A stretch of 64,000 nt of DNA, taken from contig JAPYMA010000726.1 of the NCBI GenBank assembly GCA_035041965.1, positions 1 through 64,000 on the forward strand. The letters are read 5' to 3'. How positions within the stretch are numbered: position 1 is the first letter of the stretch; every line of letters begins with the position of its first letter. The position numbers and the translations under genes are program-made. The notes beneath the pieces were generated by a model. The model was not told the DNA's origin and did no database searches. It saw only the letters and a list, made by a program, of their open reading frames with translations. Shown here piece after piece: positions 11,790 to 24,085 of this stretch. This DNA comes from Anisakis pegreffii (lineage: Eukaryota; Nematoda; Chromadorea; Rhabditida; Anisakidae).

Positions 11790-14090
11790 TCATTCGAAAT
11801 GTTCTTCTGAAATTCCACGACTGAATGGACAAAAATTAGTGAAAACTTCTCTGCTCTAAAAATACTGTTTACCTGAACGACATTAGAACAACAGAGACGA
11901 GAAAGCATTTGAATTTGATTCGTTTGTTTGCTTAAATCGTTAAACAAGCTCATAGTGAAATGAAATGAATAGCGATATGTGTTCCTCACACCTTTTGTTA
12001 CCCACCATCGATGGTGAAAGCTGATAGCCGAGAGTGAAAGAACTTCGTTTAGCTTCAGAATGCTTCTCGATTTTCTGCGATTCTTCCAACCCTCACACAA
12101 TTGAGATTATTCTTAGCCTCAGAGACGAAACGGATTTCTCAGGACTGCTGCTTAGTGTGCGACGTTTAAAGAACTTCCATTCTAGTTTTTAAACACTCTC
12201 GTGACTATTTTAGTAAATTAATCTTCATAATGTTAGAAAAAAAACGCAATAATCAGCCAGACGGCGCCATTTTCTCAGTATGTGACAACGGTTATGAAGT
12301 TTTTAATAGACTTTAGAAAATGAACAAATATTTGTTTTTGCCAACGGATTTTCATTGATTTTGTTTGGAATGGTGGACATCTTCCTCATACTAAACAGTT
12401 GAAAATATAAGAAATTTGGTGAAGTTTCGATGGAGAGGAGACTGGTGGCATAATCAGAAAATTTATTCGGCAGAACGAGCGAAACAGGAATTCTGCATGG
12501 AGAATCAGTGCGCTCAAGTGCAAAACAAAAAAGAAAACCATAAAAAACATCAGCGGAACCGTTCATTTTCGGTAATTCTGAGGAACATCCCCTTCGCCAT
12601 CAATGAAGAGGCACATTTAGAGTATAACTGCGCATTCGTTTTGACTCTATGATTATGGGGGATGCTGATGAATCATATTCGTTGATAATACTCATTGACA
12701 ACCATTGTCAGTAAATGAAGAAAATTTCCATCTAATAATAGTTTCTATGAATCGCAATGCGATAGCTCACAAAAGGAAAATTAAGATCTTGCGATCTAAA
12801 CCATCTTACATTATTGGTACCAATGGGAATTACCGTGGGTGAGTATTCATTCGAGAAGATAAGATATCAGATGTGGTGTGATGTACGCATATGCATTTTG
12901 ATGAGACTCACTTTACTCGTAATGAATCTCATGGAAGCAACATTGAATCATAATAATGAATTCATTACTGTGATCACGTGAAGTAATAAAACGAATTTAA
13001 TGACGAATTCAAAATTAATTCAGTGATGATGAATTCAAAACCATGATTATTATGACTTGAATTCGTCACATTGTTACATGATTAATATGCAGATATCATG
13101 CAATAAGTTATGTATGTTGTAATCGGTGACGTTGTCGCGACGGAGCGCGAAAGTGACGATTCGTGACAGACACCAAAGTGATATGTAAAAGCAACCTTTG
13201 AATCTGTACTTAGCTGAATATGTATAAAATCTACACAAACATCATGCACTATCGATTCGGATGATGAAACTTGACTTTCGTATATCTCATTTGGAGGATT
13301 TCTTCCATTTTCTGTGTGTATTATATGAATGCTTTGTGTTTCGATATGCTACAGTATTCACATAAAATAAACGCCTAAAGGTGACGTGTACAAAAGTGCA
13401 ATCACTAATAAACACCGAAGTGTTCGTTGATTGATGAATTGCGCAAGTGCTAGAAACACCTTAATTAGGCAATTATTTCACAAGAGGAAAATGACGTTTG
13501 AACATGTCACATAGTTATGTTAGATGTCAGATCACTGAAAACAACTCAATTTTTTACATGAATAAACCGTGCTTTTTCTGGAATATCTAAACGTTTTGAC
13601 AATCATTGTAGTTGATAATTGCAATGGTAATGGATGATTATATTTGATGAAAACATGATATTAGCACGTTTCAGTGAGTTTCATTTGTGAAAACCGTTTG
13701 ATCTTGTGATCGTTTAATCGTGAAAAATGACGTGGATCTTTTGACCTGTTAGATGACAATTTCAGTTATAGGTTTAATATAAGGTGTCATGTTGAAATTA
13801 CAGACTTCACGAGTATGAATAAACGTAAATGAGTAACAACTCTCTTTGATAAACTTTCACCTACGCATAATCCACATAACTGAATACTACTCAGTCTAGT
13901 ATTAAAATTAATTATTACTTTTACTATTGCTCACAATGTCAGGACAGTCACAGAGACGATAATTGAGCAATGTAGAAGTTGCAATAGCAGCGAAGATCTC
14001 AGAATCATGGAAAATAACTGAAAGAGTTACTATATTTCTAGTCTCTCCCAAATCGCTTGATACTTCTAGAATTGGTGGAGATGTATTAGT
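11790..14090. other. Intergenic stretch, no gene recognised
   Basis: AT-rich DNA. Around 12950-13080 several gaattca blocks and CATAATAAT/ATTATTATG arms occur, giving a weak imperfect palindrome. Nothing else is supported. Confidence 0.5.
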
Positions 14091-14095
14091 GAGGT

Positions 14096-14950
14096 TATAA
14101 TCCCAGTCAAGCTATTCTATTCCTGTTCCATTCCATGGAATATAACAGAACAGGTCAAAAAAGGATGGGAAAAACAGAACGGAGCAGAACAATTGAAAGG
14201 CGGAATAGATACGAATAGAACAGTTTTCTAAAAGTGTTGAGATCTATGCTGTCTACAGTGAGATCATTTCCATAAAAGCGATGACTAGGCAATGAAATTG
14301 CAGTATCGGTAAGAGATGACCTTCAATAAATGGAGTACTGGTACCAACATTTCAAAAAATATGCCCTATATTGTACTTATGCTTGTCGCCTTCGAACTGT
14401 TTCACACCGCTCATTTTTTCAAGTTCTTCGAGAGCCACTACTGCGCCGATCTATTGCAAGGGATCTAAAAATCATTCTGCAATTATTACTTTGCATCGTA
14501 ACAGCATTTTAGTTCACTGTTGATATTCAGCTTTAAGACTATTCGACGTTGGCTCTTCGACCAATTTTATTGTTGTCGCTCATGCATCCTGAGAAAACGC
14601 ACAGTTCAAATAGCACTCCAACAACCTACATAATGCTAAAGTTTGTGGTTTGATTGCAGCTTATAACTAGTGATGTCTCTATTCCAGCAAGGTTGTTCTA
14701 TTCCTGTTCTTGCGGCAAGAACATAAAAGTAGTCCTCTTTACTGAAGAGAACTGTGCGAGTTCTCTTTAATGCTATAGAGAACTATGCAAGCTCTCTTTT
14801 GCATTGAAGAACTGTGCGAGTTCTCTTCAACGCTAAAGTTTAATGCACAAGAAATTTTGTTTTCAATAACGAACCTCTGTTCAGTGAACTGTCTGATCTG
14901 AGTAGTGATGTCTCCATTCCAGTTAAACTATTCTATTCCTGTTCTGTTCT
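14096..14950. repeat. Cluster of related short repeats and small hairpins
   Basis: A phrase close to ctattctattcctgttc occurs at about 14111, 14695 and 14929. The last two are each preceded by agtgatgtctc[ct]attcca, so two roughly 60-base direct repeats lie about 235 bases apart (14668 and 14903). Between them, 14741-14838 holds three roughly 32-base tandem copies of a hairpin (AGAGAAC ... GTTCTCT). At 14119-14157 there is a further stem, CCTGTTC ... GAACAGG. It looks like a small non-coding mobile element or its remains. Confidence 0.6.
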
Positions 14951-15316
14951 TCAATGTTGGTGATTACCATAGCTCGAAACCCTCTGCTTTCTTCCAACCA
15001 TCACGGTCAAAAGCTGTCAACTGCCTATGTGGACAATCTTCTGTCACCCGAAATAATCTGCATTTCATACAATTCAATGATATATCTTACTACTACAATT
15101 CAAACATACAATTTGCTATATATAGTGGTAAGTAGTATCCAACCGATGCAACCATAAGAAGTTCAATGAATTTATCAAATGTGTTCAAATGATCACCTCC
15201 TTCAAATGATTCACCTTTTGTGCAGTTCGAACGTGCTGATCGAAGTGAGAATGGCTGAGAGAATCAGCAGATGAAACAACAACACCTTACTAGTTAGTTG
15301 TCATCCTGAAATATTC

Positions 15317-15481
15317 ATGAATTGTGCCAGCAAAAATACCAACCATGGATGTTTTTACACTATATTTCATGTCAAAGGACATAACGAAGCAATTGAAACT
15401 GAACTGAAGTATTTAAATGCGGTCAGTATATCAAGTCCTACAGAAGATTTTTCTCACGAGAAACAATTCCTTCTGATGTGA
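15317..15481 (+). CDS. Very small open frame, 54 codons, doubtful
   Basis: An ATG at 15317 leads to a TGA at 15479-15481. The protein begins MNCASKNTNHGCFYTIFHV and has no family resemblance I can name. A donor-like GTCAGT sits at 15422. There is no supporting context and it is within the length expected by chance. Confidence 0.1.
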   Translation: MNCASKNTNHGCFYTIFHVKGHNEAIETELKYLNAVSISSPTEDFSHEKQFLLM

Positions 15482-17422
15482 GGTGCAGATCCAAAAAAAT
15501 GCACAGGTATTTTGATTGCCACTTTACCAGAGCAGATCAGTCTTCATTGGTGTGATAGATCAACGCGCATATGATAGATCAGCAATTGTACGAACAAGGA
15601 AACATATAAGTGGGAAAATTTTTCGAAGATGAAAGGAATACACTAGCTAAGATAACGAGAATAGCAGGTACGAATGACATCAAATATCCATGAGTGATAT
15701 GCATAGTCATGATTCCCGACGAATCAACAATTACTCCCAATTATCTCGATAAATCACTAGTGCATCTCCAATAAAGGCCAACCAGATTTATAGATTCATC
15801 TATGTGACTGAAAATGAGGTTGAAGTGAATAACGAAATAAACGAACGACTTACAAAGGACGAAACGAATTTACAAATTCGACCAAATGAAAAAATGGATT
15901 CAAATCCATTCAAAAGATGTCCGTTATTGATGCAACATATCAAAATTTAATCAGTGATATCAGTGGTTTTAAAATGTATCCTAACAAGTCATCAACGCGG
16001 ATTTAGCACGAATTACCTTTTACCTTTCCTTTTTTTCAAATATATGTGATTCACTTTCAATATATGAGCATTTTCAAGCGTGCGATTCATTCCTCATGCC
16101 AGCACATTATCCACCGAAGTGACCTAACTAAGTTCCAAACAAAGAGCTCAATTTTCAAAACATGTCAAACCAATCTGTAGCCACAGCTCTCCTCGAGAAT
16201 TTGTATGATAAACCAAAATGAGATCTCTCAATAAAAGCACGCAGACCATCTTAAGGCAAACTATCAACTGTGCACCACTTAATTCTTCAACAGCTTTTTT
16301 AACCTAAGCTTTCGTCAGCCTCCCCAGTTTACTACTAATCGATTTGTTCGATTCTCTAGAACAGTTCCATGCGTAATTTGGATAACCGATTTCGACTTAG
16401 GCAATACTATGTCGTGTACAAAATCCACATATCAAATTATACTTTATTATATGATTAAGCTTTACAGATTAAGCAGTGTATTGAAACAACATACAAAAAG
16501 ATTATCAATAACAAATTTGTTAATAATTGAACAGTTAAAAAGCAAGAAAAAAATTTACAAAAGAAATCACTGCACAGTCGCAACTTTGCACATAAGCTTA
16601 AGCGATACATTGAAGTGAATAGAATCATAAGCAGAAGAATAAAATACAAATGAAAACACCGACTATTTTGACCAGACAGAAATGGTGAAAATAAAATGTG
16701 AAATTAATTGTATGATACAATAAGACCAGAAAAAATGATATGAGTAATCAAACTTATAAATGTGTCCAATTCACAGACGGACTTTGACCTACTAGATTCT
16801 CGACTGAAAACAGGAATTTATCCTAAAAACAATTAGGGACTGAGTTTTCATTACAACTCACAACAGCTGACTAAAAAAAAACACGGAAATATTTTCCATT
16901 ACAATGCGATGAATGCAGAAACACATCGAAAAACCACCAGCAGCTATACCACACAATCACTGATCAAAATCAAATTATATAAAAGATCTGCCAAAATATG
17001 GGCCATTTACAGTGAATATTAGCAAGAGAACCGGGCTGAACAGTGAATATTTGCGATTATGTAACAATACAATGGAAAAATGAATACATTATTCAAAATT
17101 TTTCAAAACCTAAATGAATTTATGATTAGAGACAAATTTTTAAAAATATCAATGAGACTTTACAAATGGAAGAATTAAGGAATTACTTTACAAACTCGAA
17201 GAAAACAACCTAAGTAATTCTACTTCCAGCTATGAAACTTCTTCTACACATCAATTCAACAAATTCTGTTGCTTACAAAGCAACGAACCATTCAGTTGTT
17301 CAAATCAAGACAACAACCCAACAACAGAGCATCAATACGGTGCTTCATAGCAAATGCGACTAATCATCGCAATCGGTGAACAATTCTAATCGCTACTGGA
17401 ATGAAGTAAATCAACATTCAGC
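15482..17422. other. Intergenic stretch downstream of the Ro60 gene
   Basis: AT-rich DNA with no convincing frame or RNA gene. The part just left of 17423 should include the 3' untranslated region of the Ro60 gene. I did not find a clear AATAAA signal I could assign. Confidence 0.5.
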
Positions 17423-20400
17423 TCAGATATTTCCAAGAACAAATTCTTTCAGAAGTTCAGGTATGGCCGAATCGAACCCACAAATATCCAGCATTCCTGG
17501 ATCACTGGGATCTGCTATCGTGAAATTGGTCGATGCCATTCCCATGACCACTAATTTCGCATCCGGGATGTTCATCTTCTCACGATACTGACGTAATGCC
17601 ACGAACGGATGCACCTGCAGCGGATCAAAACATCAACACCATCCAATGCATCCACACGAACAGATAACTTTAACCAAACAAGAAAATATGTCATCTCCCC
17701 GGCTCTTAGTCATTAACTGCTATACAGCGGTCCTAACCACCTATCCCTCCATCCAACCACCCTCTAAATGTTTGGGTTTACTTCTCCAAATTTATCATAC
17801 AATATGCAGTACCTAACTAGTAAACAAAACTATCGTCTAGAGCAAGAAATCATCTAGAACGAAGCAATTGAACTGCATAAACTTCTAAGTAACCCTTTCA
17901 AATTTCAGGCAAAGGTCAGTGCTTGACACTCTTGAAATTATTTTAACGAACATATGCCTAATAGAAAACTGAGCTCGTGCTCAATGAAATAGCTTTTACA
18001 ACCATGGAATGCATGACATAAACTGATAAAAGAACATCAGTGAACTCACCTCACCGAACCACGTTTCACAGTCGGTGAATATCACGAAAACATCGAATTC
18101 CTTCTTCTTCTCAGCTGCCCACAGCATTGGCAGTGCACAGTCAGTGCTCGAGAAATCCATGCAGTTCACTCGATCAAGCATTTGTTGTAAAGTTGTACTT
18201 TGACTGAACTCCAGCTCAGTTAATTTATCCGAAAATGCTATCGTTTCCACCTGAACAAAGCAGATCATAACCACTCCGAATGTACTCAATCAAATCATTC
18301 CCTATGACATAAACCATCCAAAAAAATTTGTCCTCAGCGCATAGATTCTTCTCTCTAATTGATTTCGCCACTCCAATTGCCTAGCAAAAAAAGTCTAGGA
18401 AACCCTGTGGTGCTCATCTTAGGGAATACGGTGAATCGAATACCCAAAAACCTCTTCAGAGGATACACTGATGAAGCATTTAAACAAATCCGACTGAATT
18501 TCGGAATTAAATGTACAAAAAAGGCAGCAAGAGCACAAAACAAACCTTTGGTTCAGTTTTGAGTAGTACCAATGACATTCCAGCAGCTGCTTCACGGCAA
18601 CTGATCATCGAATTCAAAACATTTGAACACATACTACCTGTAATAGTTTCAACTGCTTCACATTATTCACTTACATAAAGTTTTTTCCTTTGATGGAAAC
18701 AAGTTGCATAGCAAAATAAAAACCACAATAAAATGCAAGTTTTCTGCGGAATCAGCAGTGGACATATCCCCAATAACTTGCAACTGTCAACTTTGCAATG
18801 AGATTCTCATAACTCTACTGAATATTCCACATATCATCTTCATGCAAAAATGAAACAAACCAACAAATGCTTCAAATCACTATACCCGAGACATCAAGCG
18901 CCAAACAGAAACGTTTATTTGATGGTGTCACGTTTTTGAACGATAAAATGAATGCCTTCTCCAAAGCTTCTGAGATCTTTTGGTTCGTATCCCAGCGGAG
19001 TTTCCCTCTGAATCCACCACCTGATTTGTACACTGCAGATGCTAAGAGCACATTCATCGGATGAATTCTAGCCTGATGGAGTGCTTCTTCACTTGTTAAT
19101 TGCCCTACTACCCGTTCAACATATTTCCTGAAATTTCACCTTGTATAAGCCAGAACACATCATTTGCTCGATTATCACACAAGTCAATCTTTAACTTGAA
19201 CCACTTTCTACACCAAATGAATATAATCCAGTTCAAAACAATTAAAAAACAGACAAGAGGAGAGAGCGATGTTCGCAAGCTTTTTGAATCGTGGACGTTT
19301 CTCTGCTATCTTATTCAGAGTCCTCTAAAACAACACCAACCAGGCGATTCATGTAAAAAGATTTTTGAGCGAACGAACTTATTATCAGGTAGATCCGTGA
19401 GCATGTCAATCGATGACAATTTACCCAAATTTCTGATCATTGCTGTCATTGGCATATCCTTAAGAAGCGCCTCCCAAACGTACTTCGAGTTGAGCAAATC
19501 TGTTGGCACATGCTCACGTACCAGACCTTAAATGGCACTTGATTTGTCTCGTTAGTTCTCTAAAAGAATAAAGAAATTCCCGCTGAACTCTTCTCATAAG
19601 GTCTGACTGATGCAAAGAAAAGACAAAACGTTGAATACAACAAAATCTACTGGCTGAAGATGATCATTCACACTAAATGAATTCCCATTCGTTTCGTTCA
19701 ATTCAATGACGGCGATGTCAATCGACTCAAACTTTCAATTTTTTGAAATGAAAGTGCAAAAAACCGACCACTTACAATTCATTATTACCCGGCGATTAAT
19801 TCATTCATTATCAATCAGTATATACAATTCATTATATCAATGCGTATCACCCACTTAAAAGTTCTTGAAAGATATTCAACTAAAACCTACCACATCCTCG
19901 AATCAGATCGGCTGCTTTATGCGGATCCGTCACTTGTTTGATCTCTTCCACAGCCCAGATTAAAGTGGCCACTTGCGTTCCTTCCGCATCCGGTGCATCT
20001 GCCCGTTTCAGGTCACTGATTAATTTCTTATTGCTTTCAATCAGTTTCAATTTTGCCATTTGCCTTTGCATTTGTGCCTGCTGTCTTTCCTCTCGTTTCT
20101 TGCGTTCCTCGTCTGTTTCCGGTTTTACATTCTCGGTTTTTCGCTTCTTTCCCGCATCACCTTCGCCTTCTACTGCTTTACGCTTACGCGCCTCTTCAGT
20201 ATCTATAAAAAACAACAATGAATTGAATTTCATTCTGAAAATACACTCACAGTCGTGATGTTTCTGCACCGTCAACTTCTCTCCGAAAATTTGAATCCAA
20301 TGTTGATATATCCTAAATCTGAAGTCGAAATAATGAGAAGAAAGTGAAATACAATTCAGATTCGATGTCGCAACATACCTCCAACAACATAGGCGAGTAT

Positions 20401-22549
20401 AAAATCGTATTCTTTGTGATGCTGCCAATATGCATGTTCTTTCGGGAACGACATCAATGGACGGATATGACATAGACGGAACAGATCACGATGACAGAAT
20501 CCACTGCGATTCTGATACTTTGTTATCAGCATAGCCAACTTCTCTGGCTTCTGATTAAAATACCTCAAATGAAAACAAAGAATATTAAATTCCAAACAAA
20601 CTGTTCGCAACGTGTGAATTTCCTCATATCAGTATATCAAATATTTCTGCCCTATGAGGCTTAGGCCCAAAAACTACTCCCTAAAATGAACAACAGCTTG
20701 ATGCAGACTCAAATGCGCATTCGCTGATCTATTTTTCCCTGGAAATATTTCTAACAAAACTAATCGTAAGATAATGATGACAATAAAAACACCAATAGTG
20801 TCAATACAATCAATAGTGATCACAACAATAATTAGTGTAATCCGTCTGGTTATCACTTCCTATACACCGGCGTAAATGCTTATGAGGTGAGGTGAACGGC
20901 GATGATCCAATAGTTATGATCAAATGAAATTATTTTCTCTAAGTTTCAACTGAATACACAAACGAACCAGTGAGTTATGGCCGTTCGCATACTGCGTCCC
21001 CAACCTTTCGATTGCTTCTCACCGGTTTGTGCGGAGATCAATTGACAATATTTTACAAAGGTGAACAGATGCGTTGGTATACGGCATACCTTAAATTTTT
21101 ATCATTCACCACAACTATTATCCAAATTTAGTTCATTCAAGATTGATTTGATCCGAGGTAAACCTTTGCCTCGATTCACTTCATCCACTTCAAATTTATT
21201 CACCAAATCATTCAGCTAAAAGCCTAAGCCTTAGACAATTTCTTCTCAAAAGAATCAATTCTTAAACCTGAACGAGAGTTTTCTGAGCTGCACTTTACAG
21301 AGAATTTGATGGTTTAAAATTCTCAGATTTTTGGGTTCAAAGACTCGAGATTAGTCCAGAATTTTCAGACTGAATAAATGAAAGACAAAACGTAAAACTG
21401 CATCGTTTTATACCTTATTGATGGCATGAAAAGCCATATTCTGAAGTGCTTTCTGGTAGTCATCATAGGCCTCTTGTGGTGCTTGCTGCTCGTAGCCAAT
21501 AGCACTCGTTTGTCGTTTTGCATTCGCCTCCAACGCCTCTTTAGTTCGTTGCTCGATTTCCTTGACGATATTTTCGCAGTCTTCAGGTGTCAACGTTTTG
21601 CCTTGGTATTTCCGTTTCACCTGACGTGCGATACTAGGACGAGTCGTGTCCCGGACCTTGTAACGAGCGCACAACGCCAATGCGAATAAAGTTGGATCTT
21701 GTTTGGGTGCACGACCCTCCAGTGAAATGCGAATGATTTCACGCAAAAGCATTGGTCCTTTGCCTGAAATTCTCGATTTGTAAATTTTGCCCGGTCGAAA
21801 TACCTCAAACCAGAACATATGAGCATGATTTGGGATGAACATTTAAAACCATTTGCGCATTCATTAAAGAATTTAAAAATTCGAGTACACTAAATTAACA
21901 ACAACAACCAACAACACTAAAATCAAACCTTTCTCAATAATTCCGCACATTGCTTTCACATTATCCATCGTCAACTCCTTTTCAGTCGCATAATACGTAC
22001 CTCCTTCAGTACCCAAAATCAAAAATCGTCGAATACGATTCAAATCGTTCACTTGAAACACATAACCACCAGCCATATTCATCACCTGAATTCAGCTCAT
22101 GTTCACTTCAAATACACACAATTCAAATACAGTGTAAAATGGACGTACTGAATGTTTCTGTGGAAATAATCATAAAATGCAAATCTGAGCAAACGGCAAA
22201 ACAATAGCTTAATTACCACAAAGTAAACGAACAAACAGTAATGACAGTAATACTGCTAACAATAATTTAGCATGAAATGATGACAGTATAGTTACGTCAA
22301 TGACACCAACATTATTCTGGCTCTAATCGCGCTCACTATCAAAAAATCATCAACGCCACACACTCTTACCTGATCATTTCGGATCTTCTGCATTTGTCCA
22401 GGTAGTTCAGCGGGTTTTGTCTCAACGTCGACGTCAGCGTTTTCTGTTTCAATGTAAGCCGCGAGTCGTTCGAATTCGGCGATATTCTGCTCGAATTCCG
22501 CATCCGACTGATTGCCGAGCAGAAGGTCCTTCAGGTTATCAGGTGCCAT
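17423..22549 (-). CDS. rop-1: Ro60/SS-A autoantigen homolog (TROVE and vWA domains)
   Basis: Ring-shaped RNA-binding protein that binds Y RNA and misfolded small RNAs. Twelve exons (minus): 22549-22370, 22085-21929, 21763-21414, 21089-20964, 20550-20379, 20280-20251, 20202-19891, 19526-19379, 19127-18886, 18637-18546, 18250-18050, 17614-17423; about 733 residues. The start is the ATG before [10 protein letters not shown]. Family landmarks in order: [15 protein letters not shown] with [87 protein letters not shown], the vWA metal site DVSGSM split across exons 9/10, [22 protein letters not shown], and [16 protein letters not shown]. It is longer than human Ro60 (538): an acidic N-terminal extension of about 60 residues, about 50 extra residues in exon 3, and a charged insertion at about 340-400 with RKRK and KKRK. 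The exon 5/6 join is uncertain. The acceptor at 20280 keeps frame; a longer exon from 20312 looks homologous but is out of frame. Confidence 0.93.
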
Positions 22550-23790
22550 CTCCTGAAAGTTAGTGATTCGTTAGGTTCCGCGCAAATGAAAAGCAAATGA
22601 ATGTGACACGATACAACCCGACGCAACGTATAGAGAAATTGATAAATGACAATATCTCAATGACGCGGTAATAAAGTTACTTAGTTCAAATCTACACTGA
22701 TTCAACTTTAAAACTTTGCCTTAAGTCTAAACCTAAACCTAATCTAAAGCCCAAACCTCAACCATACGCCACCAGTAATGAAGAAACTCATAATAATTTT
22801 GCTTTATTGGTAAGAGTACTCGTTTATTAGACGTACGGTACTTCGTTGAAATTCAAATAATATTACTCACATTATACACACAACATTATAATCACGGACA
22901 ACACCATAATAATGATAACAATGAATATTATCATTTTAACTAGAATAACCACAATAATATCAACAATAGCAATAATCATAACAACAGCAACTCCACTGAT
23001 AGTCACATGCAAAAATAGCGAAAACAGTATCGTATAGTAATACCATGAAATCACTCACTCGTATGAGTGTAATCCTGCTGATCATGTTGCAATAAGCCGC
23101 TACCTATCCGTCATTATAAAATCAAGTATTTTGCGTTGATTCACTCATTTGTAAATAATACAAAACACACAACTTTTCCACCACTGAAGTCATCAAGTCA
23201 TAACCTGCTGACTTGGATAAACAGCTAACTTTGCCAGAAATTGAGCTAAATAATCATAAGACAGGCTTAATACGAACGAATTACTCATCGCATCAGACCG
23301 CACAAAATAGTAACATTTCAATTTGCCATTGAGTAAACAAGTCAATTACTTTAAAATGTTGCGCAGTCACTCCTATTGGTTCACTGATGGAAAACAATGT
23401 AAAGCTCATAAACAATCATTGGGATATAAACATCGGAAAGTGCAACAAGCGAAACGTTGCGCGATAAAAACATGAAAGAAAAATAGGGATGAAAGATGTT
23501 CGGGAAAAAAGTAAGAATAAGGAATTCACGAGGAAGAAAGGAAGCCAATCGTAAGCATAATGTGAAACGCATCAACATGATCCACAATGGTTTTGGTGGT
23601 TTATAATTAGATTCGAAAACGAAAGATAAATGAGATAATCATATGGTGAATATATGTTTCTATCAAATTACACAGAGATTATCTTCCATGAATTTGGTTG
23701 ATGGGGAATGAACAGAAAATACTCAAGCATGAAAAACTTTCTTTAAAAAAATCGAAGACAGACCTTCAGACTAATTTTTTTGCTTAACAT
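22550..23790. other. Upstream of the Ro60 gene; low-complexity AT patch
   Basis: This should hold the Ro60 promoter, which I cannot delimit. 22715-22770 has degenerate telomere-like blocks (cctaaacctaatctaaagcc). 22860-23000 is a simple ATA/ACA patch whose 60-codon all-hydrophobic frame is an artefact of composition. Confidence 0.5.
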
Positions 23791-23794
23791 GCAT

Positions 23795-24085
23795 TTATGG
23801 TACAGAGTAGTGTGGTGCGGGAATGGAAAAAAGCGAACAAGAGAAAAATGACACTCGTTTTCAGCCTAAAATTTCCAATCAGTCCGCAAATTTGGAGTCC
23901 GGAAACCCGAAAATGCAGTCGGTCTGAAGAAGGTCGAAGACAGGGACCCGTTCCAGTTCCACCGTCCCCAACATTTTTTAGGACGACCGCATTTTTGGGG
24001 TCCCCAACTGCAAATTTCGTCCTTGACTTTCCCCGTCCCCGACCTGCTTCATCCCCGATTTTCTTCATCTGCACACCGCGCTGAT
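23795..24085. repeat. GC-rich patch with repeated CCCCGTCCCC blocks
   Basis: Within AT-rich DNA this stretch carries several tccccaac, gtccccgac and tccccgat blocks on the plus strand. Both strands are open for about 95 codons (23797-24084 plus, 23784-24074 minus), which follows from the GC-rich composition. The plus frame is proline-rich and the minus frame glycine-rich; neither resembles a known protein. It is probably a fragment of a repeat family. On the minus strand, runs of four G at about 24056, 24040, 24034 and 24005 could form a quadruplex. Confidence 0.55.

Noticed and set aside
22872..23054. 60-codon all-hydrophobic minus frame that looks like a membrane protein
   Set aside because: It is a translation of a simple ATA/ACA-rich tract; composition alone explains it.
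23784..24084. Proline-rich (plus) and glycine-rich (minus) 95-codon frames
   Set aside because: Both strands are open over the same GC-rich repeat, with no splice or start context.
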